Source: Myroides sp. NP-2
Lineage (GTDB): Bacteria; Bacteroidota; Bacteroidia; Flavobacteriales; Flavobacteriaceae
NCBI RefSeq assembly: GCF_014145665.1
Contig: NZ_JACHTD010000001.1
Span: 310,001-374,000, forward strand
DNA length: 64,000 nucleotides
Direction: 5' to 3'
Below, in pieces: positions 51,577 to 61,082 of the stretch; positions within the stretch are counted from its first letter, which is position 1; every line of letters starts with the position of its first letter. The notes beneath the pieces were generated by a model. It was not told the DNA's origin. It saw nothing but the letters and a program-made list of their open reading frames with translations, and searched no databases. Made by a program: the position numbers and the translations under genes.

Positions 51577-52830
51577 CTACCATTCATTAATTCTATTAGC
51601 ATCTAGCTTTAAAAAGATGAATAGCAATAAGGTAAAGGCAATTAAACTCGAACCTCCATAAGAAAAGAAGGGAAGTGGTACACCAATCGTAGGAAAGAGT
51701 CCTACGAGCATGGTGATGTTAAAGGCAAAGTGAATGAATAAAAAACTCACAACGCAATAACCATAGACTCTATTGAATCGTTTTTTCTGTTTTTCTGCTA
51801 AGTAAATCAAACGAAAAAATAAGCAAAGAAACAAGACGATAATTGTACTAGAGCCGACGAATCCCCATTCCTCTCCAACTGTTGTAAAAATATAATCGGT
51901 GTGTTGCTCAGGCACAAAGCCACCTTTGGTCTGAGTTCCTTGGAGGAAACCAGTGCCTTGCCATCCACCTGAACCAATGGCAATTTTCGATTGATTTAAA
52001 TTATATCCTTCGGCTTGGAGGTCTACATTTTCGCCTAGTAATACGTTTATTCTATCCTTTTGATGGGGTTCAAGTACATTGTCATATACATAATCAACCG
52101 ATAGAACAAAGCCGGACATTACGGTGGCTAAAATAAGATAAATAAAGGGGTTTCTATTGATGTTTTTGTTAAAATAGTAGTGTAGGAGTGTTAATAAAGC
52201 AATGGTTGTGATTATTAACGAGGGTTTTACTACTAAAGCCGCAATAAATAAAGCAATTGAAATAAAACCAGACCACAAATACCAAGAGGGAAGACCTTCT
52301 CTATATAGTACAAAAACGAGGGAAGCAAATAACATAGCACTTCCTGTGTCGTGTTTTAAGATGAGTAGGGTAGGTATTCCAATAATGATAAAGGCTGTTG
52401 CTTGTTCTTTGAACGTCTTTAGCGTTCCTTGGTGATCGGAAAAATACTTGGCCAAGAGTAGGGCAGTGGTGGTTTTTACAAACTCAGAAGGCTGTATTCC
52501 CAATCCCCCTATCTGATACCAGTTGGTTTGTCCCTTTACAGACTTACCAAAGACAAATAATCCCAAAATGGAGACTACCCCTAGGATGTAAAAGATCAAG
52601 GCGTATTTTTCGTAAAACTTAGTATCAATAGCAAGGATGACAATGATTAGGGGAATACACGTCAATATAAAGACTAGTTGTCGACCGTAAATTTGACTAA
52701 AATCAAAAATACTAGCCTCTTCACTGGGCAGTGAGGTAGAGTAAATATTTATCCACCCTGCAACAACAAGTAAAAGGTATAACAAAATCGTTATCCAATC
52801 GATGTGTTTTTGTACGCTTCCGCTTCTCAT
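51577..52830 (-). CDS. rodA: Rod shape-determining glycosyltransferase RodA
   Basis: 417 residues with about ten membrane helices. The SEDS signatures can be read: GIQPSEFVKTTTALLLAKYF, GTGFLQGTQTKGGFVPEQHTD and the late FFSYGGSSLIAF. RodA polymerises lipid II glycan strands for lateral wall growth and works with the PBP2 encoded just before it; the two reading frames overlap by one base. Confidence 0.95.
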   Translation of the reverse strand: MRSGSVQKHIDWITILLYLLLVVAGWINIYSTSLPSEEASIFDFSQIYGRQLVFILTCIPLIIVILAIDTKFYEKYALIFYILGVVSILGLFVFGKSVKGQTNWYQIGGLGIQPSEFVKTTTALLLAKYFSDHQGTLKTFKEQATAFIIIGIPTLLILKHDTGSAMLFASLVFVLYREGLPSWYLWSGFISIALFIAALVVKPSLIITTIALLTLLHYYFNKNINRNPFIYLILATVMSGFVLSVDYVYDNVLEPHQKDRINVLLGENVDLQAEGYNLNQSKIAIGSGGWQGTGFLQGTQTKGGFVPEQHTDYIFTTVGEEWGFVGSSTIIVLFLCLFFRLIYLAEKQKKRFNRVYGYCVVSFLFIHFAFNITMLVGLFPTIGVPLPFFSYGGSSLIAFTLLLFIFLKLDANRINEW

Positions 52831-54692
52831 TATTTTTTCTGCTTATCGGCTAAATTGTATAATTGTAAAACTTTGTTGTATTCGCTTTCTAAACTTCCTT
52901 CTAACATTCGCTTTTCCAAATCGGGGCGAACAATTTCTGGGAGTAAATATTTTTGTATCATCAAGCTCGTAATAGGCGCGGCCCATCGTGCTCCCCAAAC
53001 TCCATTTTCAATGAATACAGCCACGACAATTTGTGGATCATCAATTGGTGCAAAGGCAACGAATACGGAGTGGTCAGCTAACTGATATCGCTTTCCATTA
53101 ATACGAGTAAAGTTCTCCACCGTCCCTGTTTTTCCTGCCATTTCCAATTGAGGAACCGCAACACTTCGGCCTGTTCCGATGTGGAATACTTGGTTCATCC
53201 CTTGGATAATGGGTTCAAAGTGCTTGGGATCAATAGTCGTTACTTGTTTAGTTACAAATTTTTTATCAATCTTGTGATCTTCAATATCCTTGATGATGTG
53301 AGGGGTGTAGTAATATCCGCGATTGGCTACGGCAGCTACCATATTGGCAAGCTGTATAGGCGTGGTAATTACTTCCCCTTGTCCTATGGAATTGGAAATC
53401 GTAGTTGTACTTTTCCATCCTTTGTTAGGATACCAACGATCGTAATAGTCAGAATTGGGAATGTGTCCTTTTCGTCCTTCTGGTAAATCATACCCCAAGA
53501 ACTGACCCAGTCCAAAACTCTCCAAATGTTTACTCCAACGATCAATACCTTCTGCTGGCGTTTTGTATTTTTCAATGATCTTTTTATAGGTTTGTGCAAA
53601 GTAGGTATTGCAAGACAGGGCTAAGGCATGACGCAAACTCCAAGTCCCTGAATCGTGACACCCCATCCAAGCTCCACGTCCATAATAAAAGCCTCGGCTA
53701 CAGCTAAATGCAGTGTGTTCATTGATTACACCTTCTTGTAAGCCAATGAGTCCCGTTAGGATTTTAAATGGTGAACCAGGGGAATACTCTCCTGACAATA
53801 CGCGGTTGTACAGCGGTTTGGCTAAGGAGTCATTGTAAAGTTTGGTGTAATTTTTAGAGCGTTCTCTCCCTACTAATAAGCCCGGATCATACGAGGGTGC
53901 ATTAATAAGCGCTAAGATTTCTCCCGTTTTGGGTTGAATGGCCACAATTCCTCCGCGCTTGTTATTCATTAAAAGCTCCCCATAGGCTTGTAATTCCTGA
54001 TCGATGGTCAGGGTGATATCACTACCTTTGATGGATATTGTATCATAAATACCGTCCTTAAAGGAGCCAATTTCACGATTAAAACGATCGCGTTGAATGT
54101 ATTTTACTCCTTTTGTTCCGCGTAGAATCTCTTCATATTGTTGTTCAACTCCTTGAATACCAATTAAATCTCCTGATCGGTAGTAAGGGTTTCTCTTGAT
54201 GTTATCTTCGTTTACTTGTCGGATGTAACCAAATATATTTGCACCTGTGTTAACTTGATAGTCTCTTAACGAACGTTTTTGTACGTAAAATCCGTTGAAA
54301 TGGCGGATTTTTTCTTGAAAAGCCGCATACTCTGACTTGCTTAATTGAGCTAGAAATACAGAGGGTAAGCGCGGGCTGTAAACCGTTGCTTTTTGCAGTT
54401 TTGTCTTGAAATCATCCAGGGATACATCCAATAGCTTGCACAACGCAAGGGTATCAATATCCTTTACCTCACGTGGAATAACCATAATGTCGTACGAGGG
54501 TTGATTCGCAACGAGTAATTTTTTATTTCGATCGAATATATAGCCTCTTTCAGGGTATTCATAGACGATTTTTAAAGCGTTGTTTTCCGATTTTTTGATA
54601 TAGGTGTCATCTACGACCTGTAAATAGAACAGTCGAATAAGAATGGTTATAGTTACTGTAACTATGATAATAGGTAGTAATAACTTTCTCAT
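52830..54692 (-). CDS. mrdA: Penicillin-binding protein 2 (transpeptidase of the rod complex)
   Basis: 620 residues. An N-terminal anchor (about 4-26) is followed by the PBP dimerisation region (PERGYIFDRNKKLL). The transpeptidase motifs are Ser307-x-x-Lys310 in SPGSPFK, SCNTYFAQ (SxN), and the KTGT box in AGKTGTVENF. It cross-links peptidoglycan made by RodA. It overlaps mreD by four bases (ATGA). Confidence 0.95.
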   Translation of the reverse strand: MRKLLLPIIIVTVTITILIRLFYLQVVDDTYIKKSENNALKIVYEYPERGYIFDRNKKLLVANQPSYDIMVIPREVKDIDTLALCKLLDVSLDDFKTKLQKATVYSPRLPSVFLAQLSKSEYAAFQEKIRHFNGFYVQKRSLRDYQVNTGANIFGYIRQVNEDNIKRNPYYRSGDLIGIQGVEQQYEEILRGTKGVKYIQRDRFNREIGSFKDGIYDTISIKGSDITLTIDQELQAYGELLMNNKRGGIVAIQPKTGEILALINAPSYDPGLLVGRERSKNYTKLYNDSLAKPLYNRVLSGEYSPGSPFKILTGLIGLQEGVINEHTAFSCSRGFYYGRGAWMGCHDSGTWSLRHALALSCNTYFAQTYKKIIEKYKTPAEGIDRWSKHLESFGLGQFLGYDLPEGRKGHIPNSDYYDRWYPNKGWKSTTTISNSIGQGEVITTPIQLANMVAAVANRGYYYTPHIIKDIEDHKIDKKFVTKQVTTIDPKHFEPIIQGMNQVFHIGTGRSVAVPQLEMAGKTGTVENFTRINGKRYQLADHSVFVAFAPIDDPQIVVAVFIENGVWGARWAAPITSLMIQKYLLPEIVRPDLEKRMLEGSLESEYNKVLQLYNLADKQKK

Positions 54693-55210
54693 CGCTTAGA
54701 TGGTTTAATCAAGTACAAGATAAGAATACAGCTGAGCAAAGTCGATAGCGTCGTTAGCAACGTGCGCAATAAGATTTCTAAGATGAAATTAAATCGAAGA
54801 AATTCTAAGGCGAATAAAACGACATGGTGAATTACAACGGTAAAAATTAGGTAACCGAATACCTCCATCGAAGAAAATAGATCATGGGTTACTTTTTTTA
54901 GTACGTTGAGGTTGTGGTATTGGTAACTAATACCAAATGAAAATTTTAGGACCAAAGGCCTACTAAAAGCGAGTAGGAGAGAAGCGGCTGCATGTACGCC
55001 CCCAGAATTCTCAAACATGTCTATGGTAAGTCCCAATAGGAAACTCGATACATAGAACAAGGCTTTATTGCCATCTGTAGGATACAAGATGATAAAGAGA
55101 ATGTAGGGAAAGGGATTTATAAAAGAAAATAAATCCAGGTTGTTAAATATTAATACTTGCGCTATTAATAAGATAACAAAGCGAGTTATATTTGAAATAG
55201 CACTATTCAT
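54689..55210 (-). CDS. mreD: Rod shape-determining protein MreD
   Basis: 173 residues with five hydrophobic segments, including NLDLFSFINPFPYILFIILYPT and LLGLTIDMFENSGGVHAAASLL, as usual for MreD. It is weakly conserved as a family, so the call rests on both sequence and its place between mreC and mrdA. It overlaps mreC by eight bases. Confidence 0.85.
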   Translation of the reverse strand: MNSAISNITRFVILLIAQVLIFNNLDLFSFINPFPYILFIILYPTDGNKALFYVSSFLLGLTIDMFENSGGVHAAASLLLAFSRPLVLKFSFGISYQYHNLNVLKKVTHDLFSSMEVFGYLIFTVVIHHVVLFALEFLRFNFILEILLRTLLTTLSTLLSCILILYLIKPSKR

Positions 55211-56036
55211 TGCGCGTTGCTTCTTCTAGTTCGTTAATTTCTTCAAGGTCGTTATTTTTAATCACATATACATACCCTAAGTTTGTCATGTCATTAAAAA
55301 GTTTGACTTCAATAGTAAAGTAATTCGAGCTTTCTGTAGTATAAGCCTTTTCAATGGTACCAATGGGGATATTTTCTGGGAAGATATCTGAAATACCACC
55401 CGTAACGATTGTGTCTCCTTGAAAGAGTTCAGCTAAGCGGGGAATATCATTCAATTGAACGTATCCAGTGCTTTTACCGTCCCATTGTAGGGTTCCAAAA
55501 TGATTGGAGCCTTTAATTTTGGCGTTAATTTTTGATTTGGCATTCAAAATACTTTGTACGGTAGAGTACTTTTTGGAAGATTTTTGAATAATTCCGACAA
55601 TTCCGTTGCTATTGATTACTCCTAAATCTTTTGTAATACCTTCTCGTTCTCCTCCTTTGATTGTTAAATAGTTTTCTTTGGTATTGAATTCGTTTTTAAT
55701 GACTTTGGCTACGATTACGTTGTAAATCTGTTCTTGTTGATCAGGAAGTGGTAATTCGATGGCCACGGAATCCAAAGCGATTGAACTATTAAAGGCTTGT
55801 TTTTTTAGTAGGGCATTTTCCAGAACTAAGGCGTCATTTTCTGTCTTTAGACGCATATATTCCTTCAAATCATTTACATTTTCATAGACGTAACCCGTCA
55901 CACCATTTGCCGAACTAATAAAGGAACTCTTGTGAAAAGTATGGGTTCTCAGTACTAGGGCAAATGATATAACTAAAAGCAGCAAAAACAGTAGTTTCGT
56001 ACTGTTTTTTATAAAGAAATTAATTATTTGCTGCAT
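55203..56036 (-). CDS. mreC: Rod shape-determining protein MreC
   Basis: 277 residues. One N-terminal membrane anchor (about 14-28), a short coiled coil (about 50-78) and the beta domain with the motif GREREGITKDLGVINSNGIVG (one residue shown approximately), SKINAKIKG and FQGDTIVTGG. It links MreB in the cytoplasm to PBP2 and RodA in the periplasm. It starts 8 bases after mreB. Confidence 0.92.
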   Translation of the reverse strand: MQQIINFFIKNSTKLLFLLLLVISFALVLRTHTFHKSSFISSANGVTGYVYENVNDLKEYMRLKTENDALVLENALLKKQAFNSSIALDSVAIELPLPDQQEQIYNVIVAKVIKNEFNTKENYLTIKGGEREGITKDLGVINSNGIVGIIQKSSKKYSTVQSILNAKSKINAKIKGSNHFGTLQWDGKSTGYVQLNDIPRLAELFQGDTIVTGGISDIFPENIPIGTIEKAYTTESSNYFTIEVKLFNDMTNLGYVYVIKNNDLEEINELEEATRNE

Positions 56037-56044
56037 AGGTTAGT

Positions 56045-57073
56045 TTATTTTATCAATACACTTTTGTATTTGTCAATATTTTTGATTGCTAGACCTGTTC
56101 CTCGAACAACTGCACGAAGCGGATCCTCAGCAATGTATACTGGTAAATCTGTTTTTTGTGAGATGCGTTTGTCTAAACCGCGCAACATTGAACCTCCACC
56201 TGCAAGGTAAATTCCGGTGTTGTAAATATCTGCCGCTAATTCCGGAGGCGTTTGTGATAGGGTTTCCATTACGGCATCTTCGATACGTTGTATTGATTTA
56301 TCTAATGCTTTTGCGATTTCACGGTATGAAACAGTCACTTGTTTTGGTTTCCCTGTTAACAAGTCACGTCCTTGTACGAGCATATCTTCAGGGGCTGTTT
56401 CCAAATCCTCTGTTGCAGCACCAGTTTGAATCTTGATTTTTTCTGCTGTACTCTCTCCAACAAACAAGTTGTGTTGTGTACGCATATAGTAAATGATGTC
56501 GTTAGTAAAAACGTCACCAGCAATTTTTACAGACTTATCACACACAATACCACCAAGAGCAATCACAGCAATTTCTGTTGTTCCTCCTCCGATATCAACA
56601 ATCATGTTCCCTTTTGGCTGCATGATGTCTACACCAATACCAATAGCCGCAGACATTGGTTCGTGTATTAAATAAACCTCTTTACCATTCACTCGCTCAC
56701 AAGATTCTTTTACCGCACGCATTTCTACTTCAGTAATTCCTGAAGGAATACATACAACCATGCGCAATGCAGGGGTAAACATTTTCTTTCTCAAGGCTGG
56801 AATGCTTTTGATAAAGAGGCTTATCATTTTTTCTGATGCGTCAAAATCTGCAATAACTCCGTCTTTTAAAGGGCGTATCGTTTTGATGTTACCATGAGTT
56901 TTCCCCTGCATCAAACTCGCTTCTTTACCAACGGCTATTATTTTTCCCGTTGTCCTATCTCTAGCAACGATTGATGGATTGTCAACGACAACTTTGCCAT
57001 CGTGAATGATAAGGGTATTCGCAGTTCCTAAGTCAATTGCGATATCTTCCGTCATGAAATCAAAAAATCCCAT
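56045..57073 (-). CDS. mreB: Rod shape-determining actin homologue MreB
   Basis: 342 residues, the standard length. Actin-like motifs: phosphate 1 IAIDLGTANTLI, phosphate 2 MIVDIGGGTTEIAVI, and the adenosine motif IYLAGGGSMLRGLDKRI. It forms membrane-bound filaments that steer wall synthesis. A possible -7 box (TAATTTTG) is at 57122-57115. The gap to purH is 54 bases without a terminator, so readthrough from purH is likely. Confidence 0.96.
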   Translation of the reverse strand: MGFFDFMTEDIAIDLGTANTLIIHDGKVVVDNPSIVARDRTTGKIIAVGKEASLMQGKTHGNIKTIRPLKDGVIADFDASEKMISLFIKSIPALRKKMFTPALRMVVCIPSGITEVEMRAVKESCERVNGKEVYLIHEPMSAAIGIGVDIMQPKGNMIVDIGGGTTEIAVIALGGIVCDKSVKIAGDVFTNDIIYYMRTQHNLFVGESTAEKIKIQTGAATEDLETAPEDMLVQGRDLLTGKPKQVTVSYREIAKALDKSIQRIEDAVMETLSQTPPELAADIYNTGIYLAGGGSMLRGLDKRISQKTDLPVYIAEDPLRAVVRGTGLAIKNIDKYKSVLIK

Positions 57074-57127
57074 AGATATAAAAGGCTTTTAGAGTTAATA
57101 TTTATGTTGTTTTACAAAATTAGTAAA

Positions 57128-58654
57128 TTAATGTTTAAAATGACGAGTTCCAGTGAAAACCATTGCGATTTTATTTTCATCGCAATACGCAATACTCAAA
57201 TCGTCTTTTATTGAACCACCTGGTTGGATAACCGCTGTAATTCCTGCTTTATCTGCAATTTCCACACAATCAGGGAAAGGGAAGAAAGCATCACTCGCCA
57301 TCACTGCGCCTTGTAAGCTGAAATCAAATGAATTAGCTTTCTCAATCGCTTGACGTAATGCATCTACTCTTGATGTTTGTCCCGTTCCAGATGCGCATAA
57401 CTGCCCGTCTTTAACTAGAACAATCGTATTTGATTTAGTGTGTTTACAGATTTTTGAAGCAAATAGTAAATCCTCTACTTCTTTCGTTGAAGGCGTTAGT
57501 TTTGTAACGGTTGTCAGGTGATCTTTATTGTCAGTCACTGAATCTTTATCTTGTACTAAGATACCGTTTAAACAAGTACGCACTTGTTTTGCAGGTAATT
57601 CAATCTCGTTTAAGATCAAGATAATTCTGTTTTTCTTTTCTTTTAGAATTTCAACTGCCGCTGCGTCATATGCTGGTGCAATGACTACTTCGCAGAACAA
57701 TTGGTTGATTTCTTTTGCCGTTTCAACGTCAATTAAACCGTTTGCAATTAAAACACCACCAAAAGCCGAAGTAGGATCGCCAGCTAAGGCATCTACATAA
57801 GCTGCTTTCATCGTGCTTCGCTGTGCAACACCACAAGCGTTGTTGTGTTTTAAGATCGCAAATGTAGGTTGCTCTCCTTTGAACTCATTCATCAAGTTTA
57901 CTGCCGCATCAACATCTAATAAGTTGTTGTATGACAATTCTTTTCCGTTTAATTTCTCAAATAATTGATCGAAATTTCCAAAGAAATGCCCTTTTTGGTG
58001 TGGGTTCTCTCCATAACGTAACTCGATTCCATTAGCATGGCTGATCTTTAAGGTGTCATCTGCTTCGTTGAAGTAGTTGAAAATCGCTCCGTCATAGTGT
58101 GAAGAAACGTGGAATGCTTTTGTTGCTAATAAACGTCTTTGCGCTAATGTTGTTGATCCGTTGTTTTCAATTAACATCTGTAAGAATAAATCGTACTCGT
58201 TTACCGAAGGTACAATAACAGTGTCTTTGAAGTTTTTCGCTGCTGCGCGGATTAATGAAATTCCACCAATATCAATTTTTTCAATGATATCCGCTTCATT
58301 TGCACCGGATGCAACTGTATTTTCGAAAGGATATAGGTCCACAATAACCAAATCAATTTGAGGAATATCAAATTCTTGCATTTGTTGAACATCTCCTTCG
58401 TGGTCTTGTCTGTTTAAGATTCCTCCAAAAATTTTTGGGTGCAAGGTTTTAACTCTTCCACCTAAGATTGAAGGATATGAAGTAATGTCTTCTACTGCTA
58501 CTACTGGAATCCCTAAATTCTTGATGAATGTTTCTGTACCCCCTGTAGAGTAAATAGTTACTTCGTTTTTGTGTAATTCGCGTACAATTGGTTCTAATCC
58601 ATCTTTGCTGAAAACAGATAGTAAGACCGATTGAATCTTTTTAGTTGTGTTCAT
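57128..58654 (-). CDS. purH: Bifunctional AICAR transformylase/IMP cyclohydrolase
   Basis: 508 residues. The N-terminal MGS-like cyclohydrolase domain (about 8-190) has STGGTETFIKNLG and KTLHPKIFGGIL. The C-terminal transformylase domain has the ELSYNNLLDVDAA stretch and LKHNNACGVA with the catalytic Lys-His pair. It makes the last two steps to IMP in purine synthesis. A -7-like box (TATTTTTG) lies at 58683-58676. It heads a possible purH-mreBCD-mrdA-rodA transcript. Confidence 0.95.
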   Translation of the reverse strand: MNTTKKIQSVLLSVFSKDGLEPIVRELHKNEVTIYSTGGTETFIKNLGIPVVAVEDITSYPSILGGRVKTLHPKIFGGILNRQDHEGDVQQMQEFDIPQIDLVIVDLYPFENTVASGANEADIIEKIDIGGISLIRAAAKNFKDTVIVPSVNEYDLFLQMLIENNGSTTLAQRRLLATKAFHVSSHYDGAIFNYFNEADDTLKISHANGIELRYGENPHQKGHFFGNFDQLFEKLNGKELSYNNLLDVDAAVNLMNEFKGEQPTFAILKHNNACGVAQRSTMKAAYVDALAGDPTSAFGGVLIANGLIDVETAKEINQLFCEVVIAPAYDAAAVEILKEKKNRIILILNEIELPAKQVRTCLNGILVQDKDSVTDNKDHLTTVTKLTPSTKEVEDLLFASKICKHTKSNTIVLVKDGQLCASGTGQTSRVDALRQAIEKANSFDFSLQGAVMASDAFFPFPDCVEIADKAGITAVIQPGGSIKDDLSIAYCDENKIAMVFTGTRHFKH

Positions 58655-58835
58655 TGTGTGTTATTAATTAAAGGGCAAAAATAACTAATGTCTAGGTATT
58701 TATAAAGTTAATACAGAAGTTTTTATTTTAATTTTAAGATGAGTAAATTGTCTTGTTTTTTCAGAATAAAAATAACACTAAGTGTAACTTTTTAAATCTT
58801 CGACTACTAATAGGTTTGACGTTGAATTTGTTGCT

Positions 58836-60086
58836 ATGATCGTATATTTTAGGCTTTTATATAGTAGTTTTCAATTCGCTTTTAACGCATTGAGAACAAA
58901 TAAACTAAGAACCCTGCTTTCTCTTTTGGGAGTTACTGTAGGGATTTTTTCCATTATCGCCGTTTTAGCAGCTGTCGATTCAATGGATCGCACTATAAAA
59001 TCGGAGTTAAGTGGCTTTGATCGCAATATGATTTATGTGTTCAATCACTCCTTTGGACCTTCTGAGATTCCGCGTTGGAAAGTGGATCAGTTCCCCAATG
59101 TTACCTATGAAGAATACGACTACTTAAAAAGAAATTTAAGAGGATTAGAGTATGCTTCGTTTAATTTTTTCGTTGGAAATGAAAATATGAAAGCGGAGCA
59201 TAATTATGTCAATGGCATAATTATTCGGCCGTGTAGTTCTGATATGCAATACCTCGACAACGTTAAAATGGCAAGTGGGCGTTTTTTCAATGAATCGGAA
59301 TCAGTGAATGGCAATGCTGTGATTGTTATTGGGCATGAAATTGCCCAAACGCTTTTTCCAGGTCAAGAGGCGTTGGGGAAAAATGTTCGTTTGTACGGAC
59401 GTAAATTCGTGGTTATCGGTGTGTTGGAGAAACAAGGCGCTATTTCTATCGGAGGGGGACAGGATGAAACGGCCTATTTGCCAGTAAACCTATTTAGGCA
59501 AATGTTTGGCGATAATATCAAGGCTTACACCCCTGTTATTATTGTAAAACCAACTAAATCGGTAGATATCAAGCAATTTAGTGATGATATTACCCTGCGC
59601 TTACGCACTTTTAGAGGGTTAAAACCTGGAGAAGATTCGAATTTCTTCGTCAATGAATTTGGTGGATTAATGGAATTTATGGATAATATAATCGGTCAAA
59701 TGAATCTAGTGGGCTGGATTATCAGTACTTTTTCCCTACTAGTCGGTGGATTTGGAATCGCCAATATTATGTTTGTTTCAGTGAAGGAGCGCACGCATTT
59801 AATTGGTATTCAAAAGGCGATTGGCGCCAAACGACGTATTATTTTACTGCAATTTTTGTTTGAATCGATTATATTGGCACTTATCGGAGGAGTAGTTGGT
59901 ATTCTTTTGGTTTGGCTCATTGCCTTAGGGGTTAGTTCCTTGCTTGATTTTCAATTCGTATTGAGCTTTTTTAATATCGCAATCGGTTTGGTCTTGTCGA
60001 TGATTATCGGATTGATCTCAGGTTATCTACCTGCGCGATCTGCAGCTAAATTAGATCCAGTGGAGGCGATTCGATCGGGTATGTGA
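58836..60086 (+). CDS. MacB/FtsX-type ABC transporter permease without a partner ATPase gene
   Basis: 416 residues. A first helix (about 20-45, RTLLSLLGVTVGIFSIIAVLAA) is followed by a MacB_PCD periplasmic domain (about 48-270) and three more helices, with VKERTHLIGIQKAIGAKRR as the coupling motif. It ends with YLPARSAAKLDPVEAIRSG, a signature of the LolC/MacB permease group. These proteins move lipoproteins or peptides, or work as mechanotransmitters, with an ATPase and a membrane-fusion protein. No such partners are in the window, so its substrate is open. Confidence 0.85.
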   Translation: MIVYFRLLYSSFQFAFNALRTNKLRTLLSLLGVTVGIFSIIAVLAAVDSMDRTIKSELSGFDRNMIYVFNHSFGPSEIPRWKVDQFPNVTYEEYDYLKRNLRGLEYASFNFFVGNENMKAEHNYVNGIIIRPCSSDMQYLDNVKMASGRFFNESESVNGNAVIVIGHEIAQTLFPGQEALGKNVRLYGRKFVVIGVLEKQGAISIGGGQDETAYLPVNLFRQMFGDNIKAYTPVIIVKPTKSVDIKQFSDDITLRLRTFRGLKPGEDSNFFVNEFGGLMEFMDNIIGQMNLVGWIISTFSLLVGGFGIANIMFVSVKERTHLIGIQKAIGAKRRIILLQFLFESIILALIGGVVGILLVWLIALGVSSLLDFQFVLSFFNIAIGLVLSMIIGLISGYLPARSAAKLDPVEAIRSGM

Positions 60087-60141
60087 TTTTAGAGGGTGTA
60101 AGTAGGTAGATGAGTAAGTGGTAGTAAGAATAGTAATAGAT

Positions 60142-60175
60142 AAAAAAAAGTCTTCCCGAAGGAAGACTTTTTTTT
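60142..60175. terminator. Bidirectional terminator between the permease and accD
   Basis: Perfect stem AGTCTTCC / GGAAGACT extended by A-T pairs, CGAA loop. Confidence 0.88.
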
Positions 60176-60179
60176 ATGA

Positions 60180-61037
60180 TTAGTGTCTCAATGGACGATT
60201 TAAAATCAAATCGAGATATAGATTTACGTTTTTCTTTAATTCTTTACGGTGTGTAATGAAGTCCAAGAATCCGTGCTCTAATAAAAATTCAGAGGTTTGG
60301 AACCCTTCAGGTAAATCTTTTCCTGTTGTATCTTTTACGATTCGCGGTCCAGCGAAGCCGATTAAAGCTCCTGGTTCAGCGATATTGATATCACCTAACA
60401 TAGCGAATGAAGCCGAAATACCTCCTGTCGTTGGATCCGTACAAAGTGAGATGTAAGGAATCTTAGCATCACTTAGCTGTGTCAACTTCGCAGAAGTTTT
60501 AGCCATTTGCATTAATGAAAAACCAGCTTCCATCATACGTGCTCCTCCTGATTTAGAAATCATTAGAAAAGGAATGTTGTGCTTTAAAGAATAGTCAATT
60601 CCCCTAGCGATTTTTTCACCTACTACTGACCCCATCGAACCACCAATGAAAGCAAAATCCATGGCTGCAACAACTAGTTTTTCTCCTTTTGAATTACCAA
60701 CAGCTACACGCACAGCATCGTTCAGTTGCGTTTTTGAAGTAGCTTCTTTTAAGCGATCTACGTATTTTTTTGTATCCTCAAATTTCAACATGTCTTTTGA
60801 AGATAAGCTTTTTGCTATTTCTTTGTAATCGCCATTATCAAAAAGAATTTCAAAATACTCTTTACTGCCAATTCGAACGTGGTAACCATCTTCTGGACTT
60901 ACCCAAAGATTTTTTTCTAATTCTTCAGAGTCAATTATTTTACCCGTTGGTGATTTATACCATAATCCTTTAGGTATATCCTTTTTATCCTCCGTTGGTG
61001 TTTGAATTCCTTTTTCTTTTCTTTTAAACCAAGCCAT
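60180..61037 (-). CDS. accD: Acetyl-CoA carboxylase carboxyltransferase beta subunit, zinc ribbon lost
   Basis: 285 residues. The carboxyltransferase body is normal: [41 protein letters not shown] (shown in part), and [20 protein letters not shown]. The N-terminal segment still has the layout of the zinc ribbon ([11 protein letters not shown], then [15 protein letters not shown]), but all four ligand positions are replaced: Ser29, Gly32, Ser47 and Asp50. The E. coli ribbon has Cys at all four. It transfers the carboxyl group from biotin to acetyl-CoA with AccA. It lies 45 bases after fbaA on the same strand, an operon by position. Confidence 0.93.
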   Translation of the reverse strand: MAWFKRKEKGIQTPTEDKKDIPKGLWYKSPTGKIIDSEELEKNLWVSPEDGYHVRIGSKEYFEILFDNGDYKEIAKSLSSKDMLKFEDTKKYVDRLKEATSKTQLNDAVRVAVGNSKGEKLVVAAMDFAFIGGSMGSVVGEKIARGIDYSLKHNIPFLMISKSGGARMMEAGFSLMQMAKTSAKLTQLSDAKIPYISLCTDPTTGGISASFAMLGDINIAEPGALIGFAGPRIVKDTTGKDLPEGFQTSEFLLEHGFLDFITHRKELKKNVNLYLDLILNRPLRH

Positions 61038-61082
61038 AAATGTCTGTTTTGTTTATACTATGTTCATAGGTTTCGCAGGAAA

